NCBI GenBank assembly: GCA_030446945.1
Contig: JAUJMI010000147.1
Location: 1 to 8,235, forward strand
DNA from: Longimicrobium sp.
Lineage (GTDB): Bacteria > Gemmatimonadota > Gemmatimonadetes > Longimicrobiales > Longimicrobiaceae
Direction: 5' to 3'
Length of the DNA: 8,235 bases
Part shown: piece after piece, positions 1-5,183 of the stretch
Numbering within the stretch: position 1 is the stretch's first letter
Layout of the letters: every line of letters starts with the position of its first letter
Translations under genes and position numbers: made by a program
The notes under the pieces: model-generated
Database searches by the model: none
What the model was told of the DNA's origin: nothing
What the model saw: the letters and a program-made list of their open reading frames with translations, nothing else

Positions 1-32
1 TTCCCGCGGTTGTTGCCGCGGTTTCAACCGCC
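1..32 (-). repeat. Dispersed spacer repeat, copy A (cut by window edge)
   Basis: Read on the minus strand this stretch starts GGCGGTTGAAACCGCGGCAA and continues as a second, partly repeated CCGCGG-containing unit. It matches bases 6506-6542 on the plus strand with two mismatches and a 5-base TTGAA difference. It lies in the spacer beyond the yggT stop. It may extend past the left edge. It is an intergenic repeat of unknown function. No coding content is seen in bases 1-69. Confidence 0.6.
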
Positions 33-69
33 GGCACAACGGTCCCCGCCCTGGGCCACCCCCCGCCCC

Positions 70-327
70 TCACCCCCCGGTCGCCGCCGAGATCAGCACC
101 CGCTCCAGCACCTGCAGGAGGATGATCGCCACCATCGGCGACAGGTCGATCATCCCGGTGTCCGGCATGACGGAGCGGATCGGGCGCAGGATCGGGTCGG
201 TGGCGGTGCGCACCATCTCCACGAACGGATTGCGCGAGACGGGACTGACCACGTACGACAGCACGATGCGCACGATGATCAGGATCTGGAACAGGCGCAG
301 CGAGTAAATCAGGATCATCCAGGCCAC
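70..327 (-). CDS. yggT: YggT-family small integral membrane protein
   Basis: An 85-residue protein that I recognise as a single-domain YggT family member. Seen: a hydrophobic helix near residues 3-29 leading into LSYVVSPVSRNP, a TDPILRPIR segment (43-51), then a second hydrophobic helix (about 61-81) with IDLSPMVAIILLQVLERVL, all typical of the family. E. coli YggT has two such units; this is the short one-unit form common elsewhere. The start is GTG at 327, supported by a GGAG at 337-340 seven bases upstream; the ATG at 318 would be a poorer choice. It lies 21 bases after the stop of the M16-like gene and so is probably cotranscribed. In many bacteria YggT genes sit near division or proline-biosynthesis genes; its biochemical role remains poorly defined (inner-membrane, linked to osmotic stress and cell shape). 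Complete. Confidence 0.9.
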   Translation of the reverse strand: MAWMILIYSLRLFQILIIVRIVLSYVVSPVSRNPFVEMVRTATDPILRPIRSVMPDTGMIDLSPMVAIILLQVLERVLISAATGG

Positions 328-348
328 GATCTCTCTCTCCGTGCGGGC

Positions 349-1542
349 TTACTCGCGTTCCTTCTCGAACGGACCCAGGTACACCATCACCGGCGTGTCC
401 AGCGACCGCGCGGCCGCGTGGAGGCGCTCGGCCGTCACGCGCTGCACCGCGGCCAGCGGGTCGCCGCGCTCGCCCACCAGCGCGCCGCGCGCCAGGGCGT
501 CCGCCCGGGCCTCGGGCGAGTCCAGCTCCAGCAGCCGCCGGCCGCGGAAGCGCCGCGCCCGTTCGGTGAACGCCGCCTCCGAGACCGGCGCGGCGGCGTA
601 CCCGGCCAGCGCCTCGCGCATGCGCGTCCCCCACGCCTCCGCCTCGCGGGGCGGGACGACGAGGTGGATGCGCAGCTCGCCGCCGCCCGCGTGGCGCACC
701 ACCTCCACGCCCTGGTCGTACACGCTGCGGCGGCTGGGGCCGAAGCCGACCTGGTCCAGCACCAGCCTCCCCAGCATGCGGATCGACTCCACGTCCGCGT
801 CGGCGCCGAAGCGGTAGCTGGCGGCGACCCAGGCCGTGATGGCGTTGTACTCCGTGTGCACCGCCGTGTCCCCGCGGGTCGGGGGCGGCACCTCGCCGCC
901 GCGCAGGGGGCCGGGCTCCAGGAAGGCCAGCACCCGCGCGTCCACGTCGGCGCGCTCCACGGGGCCGACTACGGCGATCACGGCGCGCTCCTGCGAGAAG
1001 GCGCGGCGCAGAAAGGTCTCCACCGCCGCGGGCTGGATGCGGCCCACCGACGCGGCGGTCCCCACGGCCGGGCGCCCCCACGGGTGCCCGCGCCCCCACA
1101 CGGCGGCGTCCACCTCGCGCTCCAGCGCGTCCGCGGGGCTGGTCTCGCGCGCCGTCAGCTCGGCCACCAGGGCGGCGCGCTGGCGCGTGACGGCCGATGC
1201 TTCCAGCGGATCGCGGAAGAGGGCGACCAGGAGGATGCGCGTGGCCTCGTCCCACGCGTCGGGCGCCGCCGTCAGCGTCATGGAGACCGCGTCCTTGCGT
1301 CCCTCCACCCGCAGCCGCGCCCCGAGAGAGTCGAACAGGGGCAGGATCGGCGCCACCACCGAGCGCGCGGCGAGGTACGCGACCCCCTCCTCCCCCTCCG
1401 GCTCGTCGGCGGGGCCGGCGGCCAGGAGCACCTCCACGGTCACCACCGGCGTGCCCGGCTCGGAGCGCACCAGGATGCGGTCCTGCGCGAACGACGGAGC
1501 GCACGCGAGCGCCGCCGCCAGCGCGAGAACGAGGGCGCGCAT
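349..1542 (-). CDS. M16-family (pitrilysin-like) exported protein, catalytically dead; second of a tandem pair
   Basis: A 397-residue protein. The N-terminus (MRALVLALAAALACAPSFAQ) is a signal peptide, probably cut after A19; C14 in ALAC makes a weak lipobox possible. The body has the two-lobed M16 layout: an N-terminal half with WGRGHPWGRPAVGTAASVG (149-167) and a strand with AVIAVVGPVE (187-196), matching the usual 'HPLGRPVLGT...VVVGD' segment, then an M16_C-like half from about 225 (TAWVAASYRFG at 236-246). The HxxEH zinc motif is replaced by YLAAR (56-60), so zinc binding is lost. The R...Y pair of the C-terminal lobe is not recognisable in the segment near 270-285 either. The ATG at 1542 overlaps the upstream TGA (TGATG), which fixes the start and suggests translational coupling. 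The open frame runs on to 2205 but that extension is an Arg/Gly-rich shadow of the upstream gene. Likely a structural partner of the protein at 1542-2729; function unknown. Confidence 0.85.
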   Translation of the reverse strand: MRALVLALAAALACAPSFAQDRILVRSEPGTPVVTVEVLLAAGPADEPEGEEGVAYLAARSVVAPILPLFDSLGARLRVEGRKDAVSMTLTAAPDAWDEATRILLVALFRDPLEASAVTRQRAALVAELTARETSPADALEREVDAAVWGRGHPWGRPAVGTAASVGRIQPAAVETFLRRAFSQERAVIAVVGPVERADVDARVLAFLEPGPLRGGEVPPPTRGDTAVHTEYNAITAWVAASYRFGADADVESIRMLGRLVLDQVGFGPSRRSVYDQGVEVVRHAGGGELRIHLVVPPREAEAWGTRMREALAGYAAAPVSEAAFTERARRFRGRRLLELDSPEARADALARGALVGERGDPLAAVQRVTAERLHAAARSLDTPVMVYLGPFEKERE

Positions 1543-2729
1543 CAGTTGGGCACCAGCCGCTGCGGGGCCACGCTCACGGTGACGGGCGTGCCGCCGCGTG
1601 CGCCCTCCAGTGCCGCGCGTACGGAATCGACCGTCACTGCATCCAGCGCGGCGAAGAAGCGCTGCGCCGCGTCCCCGCCGTCGCCGCGGTCGGCGAAGGC
1701 GCCCAGCACCTCGGCCATGCGCTCCGGCGTGCGGCTGTAGAAGAGGAGGTCGCGCCGCACCCCGGCCGCCGCGTCGCGCACCGCGGCGTCGTCCAGCGCC
1801 GTCGCGGTCCCGGCCAGAGCGCCGGCCACGCTGCGCCGCGCCGCCGCCGCGCGCGCCCCCGTGGTGGCGGCGACGATGGCCAGCGCGTGCCCGCGGTGCG
1901 TCCACCAGTGCTCCACCTCGACGGTGGAGTTGGGCATGGCGCGCCGCAGCCGGCTCCTCACCAGCCGCGCCGCCACCGAGAGCGCCGCCGCGTCCGCCTC
2001 GGGCGCCGCCACGCCCCACCCGATCCACGCGCGGCTCGCCTGCGGGGTGTCCGCGGCCAGCGCGGGGGCGGTGTCCGCCGGCGTCTCGGGGAGCCGCGCC
2101 TCGCCGGCGGCGGGAAGGGAGCGGAGGGCACGCGCCACCTCCCTCGCATCCACGTTCCCCACCGCGACCACCGACACGCGCTCCGGCGAGTACATCTCCC
2201 CCCACAATGCGTCCAGCGGCGCCGACTCCAGCCGCGCCGCGGAGGCGGGCGTGCCCGCCGCGGGAAGCTCCTGCGGAAAGATCCCCTGCCGCAGCGCCGC
2301 GCGCACGTACGACGCCGCCGTCTCGCGCTCCGCCGCCCGTTCCTCCGACAGCGCGTTCAGCGCCACCAGCATCTGCGCCTGCGCCGGCCGCGGCACGCCG
2401 AGCGCGCTCCGCAGAACCCCCGCCAGGTACCCCAGCTCTGAAGCGGGCCCCGTCACCGTGTACACCAGCGCGTCCGAGGTGCGAGACGCCTGCACGCGTC
2501 CCCCCACCCGCGCCGCCTGCTCCTCCATGTTGGGAAGATGGAGGTGCTGCATCAGGTGCCCGGCACCCGCGAAGCCGCGCGGGTCATCCGCCAGCAACGA
2601 AAGCCGCAGCGCCACCAGCGGCAGCGCCGGCTGCCGGTGCACGGTGACCGCCGGCCCCTCCTGCGGCGCGGCGGCCGGGTGCGACGTCGTATCCGCGGCC
2701 AGCGCGGCGAGGAGTAGCAGGTTCAGCAT
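1542..2729 (-). CDS. M16-family (pitrilysin-like) protein with altered active site (HLMQH); first of a tandem pair
   Basis: A 395-residue protein with a short hydrophobic N-terminus (LNLLLLAALAA, residues 2-12) consistent with export. The M16 N-terminal domain starts near residue 28. The zinc motif, normally HxxEH, reads H58-L-M-Q61-H62: both histidine ligands remain but the catalytic glutamate is glutamine (CAG at 2547-2549). E129 or E130 lies where the distal Glu ligand is expected, so metal could still bind, but hydrolysis should be lost or severely reduced. A segment around residues 178-190 (MYSPERVSVVAVGNVD) matches the family's 'YsPdnmvlvvvGdvd' stretch. The C-terminal half is the partner lobe. 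The ATG at 2729 was chosen because the hydrophobic leader begins there; upstream in-frame sequence (to 2918) is repeat and terminator. No clear Shine-Dalgarno precedes it. M16 enzymes often work as heterodimers of one active and one inactive chain; here neither chain has an intact motif. Confidence 0.87.
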   Translation of the reverse strand: MLNLLLLAALAADTTSHPAAAPQEGPAVTVHRQPALPLVALRLSLLADDPRGFAGAGHLMQHLHLPNMEEQAARVGGRVQASRTSDALVYTVTGPASELGYLAGVLRSALGVPRPAQAQMLVALNALSEERAAERETAASYVRAALRQGIFPQELPAAGTPASAARLESAPLDALWGEMYSPERVSVVAVGNVDAREVARALRSLPAAGEARLPETPADTAPALAADTPQASRAWIGWGVAAPEADAAALSVAARLVRSRLRRAMPNSTVEVEHWWTHRGHALAIVAATTGARAAAARRSVAGALAGTATALDDAAVRDAAAGVRRDLLFYSRTPERMAEVLGAFADRGDGGDAAQRFFAALDAVTVDSVRAALEGARGGTPVTVSVAPQRLVPN

Positions 2730-2784
2730 CGAATACGAGGTAGCGGAAAAACGGAAGTGCCAGGTCCCCCGTGCCGAGTGGGAA

Positions 2785-2835
2785 ACGCACTCACGCACTG
2801 ACTCACGCACCGCCGTCCAGGACTCAGCACTCAGA
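2785..2835 (-). repeat. Short spacer repeats upstream of the M16 pair
   Basis: ACTCACGCAC occurs at 2789-2798 and again at 2801-2810, preceded by a partial ACGCAC at 2785-2790. ACTCAG occurs in a 7-base tandem (ACTCAGC, ACTCAGA) at 2822-2835. On the minus strand these read GTGCGTGAGT and GCTGAGT. The stretch sits between the hairpin behind the M23 gene and the start of the first M16-like gene. Such low-complexity GTGAGTGCG/CTGAGT runs are familiar from spacers of related genomes (from memory). Function unknown. Confidence 0.5.
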
Positions 2836-2876
2836 ACTTCCCACCCCCAAACTGCCCCCGAACCCCCAGATACAGC

Positions 2877-2900
2877 AAGGAGCGCCCGGGGGCGCTCCTT
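2877..2900 (-). terminator. Hairpin terminator after the M23 peptidase gene
   Basis: A perfect 10-bp stem, AAGGAGCGCC and GGCGCTCCTT, encloses the 4-base loop CGGG. It lies 28 bases past the M23 stop. The 3' arm ends in CTT on the minus strand and is followed by GCTGTATCTG, so the U-tract is weak. It separates the M23 gene from the M16-like genes, which implies that those have their own promoter in 2730-2876. Confidence 0.7.
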
Positions 2901-2928
2901 GGATCGGTGCGGGGCCAACGGCGCCGGA

Positions 2929-3861
2929 TCAGTCCGGGATCGCGTCCGCGACGATGAAGTTGAGCGGGTCCACCTCGCGCCCGTTCTGCTCCACCTCGTA
3001 GTGCAGGTGCGGCCCGCTCGTCAGCCCGGTGGCGCCCACCTCGGCGATCACGTCGCCGCGCTGCACCACGTCGCCCGTGCGCACGTGCAGGCGCGAGGCG
3101 TGGGCGAAGCGCGTGATGTAGCCGTAGCCGTGGTCGATCTCCACCACGTAGCCGTAGCCGTTGGCGCGGTGGCCGGAGAACTTCACGCGCCCCTTCCCCG
3201 GCGCAAGGATCGGCTCGCCCACACGCGCGGCGATGTCGATCCCCTTGTGCGGGCGGGTGATACGGAGCACCGGATGCGCGCGGGCGGAGGAGAAGAGCGA
3301 CGACAGGTGGCCGCTGGCGGGGGCGATGGAGGGGGTGCGGGCCATCCGCTCGTTGTTGCTGCGCAGCGCGCCCAGCGCCTCGTCCAGCGACGCCTGCAGC
3401 AGCCGCGCGCGGCGCGCCAGGACGCCCAGGTTCCCTTCCGCGCTCTCCAGCTTCCGCCCGACGCCCGGGTTCAGGTGCATCAGCGCCGCGTCCGCCAGCG
3501 ACGAGCCCGGCCCGCCGATCCCCACCTTTTTCACGTCCTTGTCCAGCTCCGGGAGCCCCGCGATGGTGCGGTACTGCTCGTCCTTGAGGGCCAGCTGGTC
3601 GATGGACTGGTTCAGCTCCGCCATCTGCTCGCGCATCTGGTCCACCTCGGCGGCAAGAAGCTGGTTCTCGCGGCGAAGCTGGGCGTTGTGCAGAGCGCGC
3701 CCCTGCTTCGCGAAGAAGCCGACGCCAAAGATCGCGAGGAGAAGGACGAGGGCGACCGCGCCGGAGATGGCGGTTCGGACGGTCCGGCGGGTGACCTGCC
3801 AGGAGAGAACGCGCTCGTTGTCGTGGGGAACGAGCATCAGCGTCCAGCGGGAACGAGGCAT
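2929..3861 (-). CDS. M23/LytM-family peptidoglycan peptidase, membrane-anchored with coiled coil
   Basis: A 310-residue protein that probably cuts peptide cross-links of peptidoglycan in the periplasm. A short cytoplasmic N-terminus (1-28) is followed by a membrane helix (about 31-50), a charged coiled-coil-like stretch (about 55-100, and again near 137-175) and a C-terminal LytM domain. The zinc site is intact: H205-x-x-x-D209 (HKGID) and H285-x-H287 (HLHYE), with H254 in FAHAS as the additional conserved histidine. This suggests a working enzyme and not an EnvC/NlpD-style activator, whose active sites are degenerate. The ATG at 3861 gives the typical 'MPRSRWTLMLVPHD' opening known in this protein type; GAAGG nine bases upstream is a usable ribosome site. 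Upstream in-frame sequence to 4026 covers the promoter and is non-coding. It is transcribed alone, from the promoter at 3943-3972 to the hairpin at 2877-2900. Confidence 0.93.
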   Translation of the reverse strand: MPRSRWTLMLVPHDNERVLSWQVTRRTVRTAISGAVALVLLLAIFGVGFFAKQGRALHNAQLRRENQLLAAEVDQMREQMAELNQSIDQLALKDEQYRTIAGLPELDKDVKKVGIGGPGSSLADAALMHLNPGVGRKLESAEGNLGVLARRARLLQASLDEALGALRSNNERMARTPSIAPASGHLSSLFSSARAHPVLRITRPHKGIDIAARVGEPILAPGKGRVKFSGHRANGYGYVVEIDHGYGYITRFAHASRLHVRTGDVVQRGDVIAEVGATGLTSGPHLHYEVEQNGREVDPLNFIVADAIPD

Positions 3862-4232
3862 GTACTTCGGCCTTCGAGGACTATTGGGCGGAAGGGTCCG
3901 GGACGGGCTCGGACGCGGCAAGTTGAAGTCGTGTAGGAGCCTATGATACACGCCCCCTTCCCGCGGTGTCAACCTTGTCCACGCCCGCCCGACCTGCCCC
4001 AAGGCATCCAAGCCGTTGCCCTGCATCGAGTTGGGAAATATCCCCGACGGCGCGTCGCACAGAGCCGCGGAGGGAGCGGAAAGAACGGCGGAGGGGTCCT
4101 TCGCGGCTTACAGTTTCCTCCGTCCGATGGTTTTCGCCGTTGCCGGCCGCTCGCCTTCGGCAAAGGTCTTGCACCGCGCTGGCGCCCCCGCGATCGAGCG
4201 CGGAGTAATGGGAACACACAGGAGGAGATCGG
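3862..4232. other. Divergent spacer between the M23 and PfpI genes
   Basis: These 371 bases separate two divergently oriented genes. They hold the M23 promoter (3943-3972), with an mRNA leader of roughly 75 bases, and the PfpI ribosome site GGAGGAG (4221-4227). On the plus strand, AGCCGCG (4063-4069) pairs with CGCGGCT (4102-4108), and GGAGG (4091-4095) could instead pair with CCTCC nearby (4116-4120), so an RNA leader could fold there. I see no convincing plus-strand promoter and no gene. Confidence 0.55.
3943..3972 (-). promoter_or_regulatory. Sigma-70-type promoter of the M23 peptidase gene
   Basis: On the minus strand a perfect -35 TTGACA (3967-3972) is followed after 18 bases by TATCAT (3943-3948), one mismatch from TATAAT. 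Transcription would start near 3936. This stands out in such GC-rich DNA and points toward the M23 gene. Transcription start mapping is not available here. Confidence 0.7.
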
Positions 4233-5081
4233 ATGAGGAACGAAAGCCTGGAAGGACTTCGAGTAGCGGTGCTCGCGGCGGATGGGTTCGAGCAGGTGGA
4301 GCTCACCTCGCCCGTGGAGGATCTGGAGGACCGCGGTGCCGAGGTGGACATCGTCTCCATCCACCAGGGGCGCATCCGCGGCGTCAACGGGATGTATCCC
4401 GGGAAGAAGGTCAAGGTGAGCTACACGCTGGACGAGATCGGCGTGGAGGACTACGACGCGCTCCTCCTTCCCGGCGGCTTCATCAACCCCGACGCGCTGC
4501 GCCAGAACGAGCGCGTGCTGGATTTCGTCTCCGCCTTCAACGCGCAGGGGAAGCCGATCGCCGCGATCTGCCACGCGCCTTGGGTGCTGATCTCCGCCGG
4601 GATGGTCTCGGGCCGGCGGCTGACTTCGTGGCCGGGGATCAAGCACGACGTGCTGAACGCCGGCGGGCTGTGGACCGACGAGCCGGTGGTGCGCGACCGC
4701 AACTGGGTCTCCAGCCGCGGGCCGCACGACCTGCCGGTGTTCAACCATGCCGTCGCCGAGCTCTTCGCCGAGCACGTCCCGCTCCGACCCGTGGAGGAGG
4801 ATGACCGCGGGGCGCTGGGCATCGTGGTGGCGGGCGTCGCCGCCGCGGCGGCCGGGTACGCCGTCTGGCGCTACCTCCAGGACCGCGCCGACAGTTACGA
4901 GGACGCGCCGCGCGAGCTCACGTCGGCCGCGCCCGCCCCGGTGCCGGTCCCCACCCCGGCCACCGCCGCCACGCCGATGCCCCTGGTGCCGCCGATGCCG
5001 CCCTCCGCGCCCGCCGCCGCTCCCTCCGCCGAGGTCGAGGTCGAGCGCGTGGTGATCGTGGGCGACGTGGTGGACCGGTAG
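4233..5081 (+). CDS. DJ-1/PfpI-family protein (type 1 glutamine amidotransferase-like) with C-terminal membrane helix
   Basis: A 282-residue protein. Residues about 8-183 form a complete PfpI domain: E20 in DGFEQVEL, LLLPGG (77-82), and the nucleophile elbow AAICHAPWVLIS (110-121) with C113 and H114. LTSWPGIKHDVLNAGG (130-145) and SSRGPHDLP (160-168) are typical of the PfpI/YhbO branch, credited with protease or protein/nucleotide deglycase activity and linked to carbonyl and oxidative stress. Family members usually stop near 170-190 residues. This one continues with a hydrophobic helix (about 193-215, GALGIVVAG...AVWRYLQ), a Pro/Ala-rich stretch (about 231-265) and an ending rich in V, E and D. 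A membrane-tethered enzyme with a flexible tail is inferred, catalytic domain probably cytoplasmic because no signal peptide precedes it. The start is fixed by GGAGGAG (4221-4227). It appears to be transcribed alone, ending at the hairpin 5101-5136. Confidence 0.9.
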   Translation: MRNESLEGLRVAVLAADGFEQVELTSPVEDLEDRGAEVDIVSIHQGRIRGVNGMYPGKKVKVSYTLDEIGVEDYDALLLPGGFINPDALRQNERVLDFVSAFNAQGKPIAAICHAPWVLISAGMVSGRRLTSWPGIKHDVLNAGGLWTDEPVVRDRNWVSSRGPHDLPVFNHAVAELFAEHVPLRPVEEDDRGALGIVVAGVAAAAAGYAVWRYLQDRADSYEDAPRELTSAAPAPVPVPTPATAATPMPLVPPMPPSAPAAAPSAEVEVERVVIVGDVVDR

Positions 5082-5100
5082 CACTCCGGCGTCTCGCCCG

Positions 5101-5136
5101 AGCACCCCGCCGTCCGCTCCCGGACGGCGGGGTGCT
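5101..5136 (+). terminator. Perfect 16-bp hairpin behind the PfpI gene
   Basis: AGCACCCCGCCGTCCG (5101-5116) and CGGACGGCGGGGTGCT (5121-5136) pair perfectly around a 4-base loop, CTCC. It begins 20 bases after the PfpI stop and ends before the presumed waaA promoter. The sequence following is TCGCGTG, so there is no U-tract; termination is inferred from position and stem strength. Confidence 0.75.
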
Positions 5137-5147
5137 TCGCGTGCGGG

Positions 5148-5177
5148 TTGTGGGCGGAGCGCGGGCCGGGGTAGCTT
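5148..5177 (+). promoter_or_regulatory. Candidate waaA promoter for a leaderless mRNA
   Basis: TTGTGG (5148-5153) lies 18 bases before TAGCTT (5172-5177), which fits the TAnnnT pattern of a -10 box. TAGCTT spans -12 to -7 relative to the waaA ATG at 5184, so transcription would begin at or next to the A of the start codon. There is no Shine-Dalgarno sequence between the two. The -35 match is weak (TTG only). Confidence 0.5.
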
Positions 5178-5183
5178 GCGGCC

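Noticed and set aside
10..1740. A 576-codon plus-strand open frame opposite yggT and both M16-like genes
   Set aside because: It is rich in R, A, H and G with no recognisable domain, and lies antisense to genes with clear family signatures. Long shadow frames are expected at this GC content.
1543..2205. N-terminal extension of the second M16-like protein
   Set aside because: The extension is an out-of-frame reading of the first M16-like gene; the signal peptide begins at the ATG at 1542, which overlaps the upstream stop.
1861..3936. A 691-codon plus-strand open frame opposite the M16 and M23 genes
   Set aside because: It crosses a terminator, short repeats and two well-supported genes on the other strand, and has low-complexity composition with no ribosome site.
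3862..4026. N-terminal extension of the M23 peptidase
   Set aside because: It would read through the near-consensus promoter at 3943-3972; the natural N-terminus ahead of the membrane helix starts at 3861.
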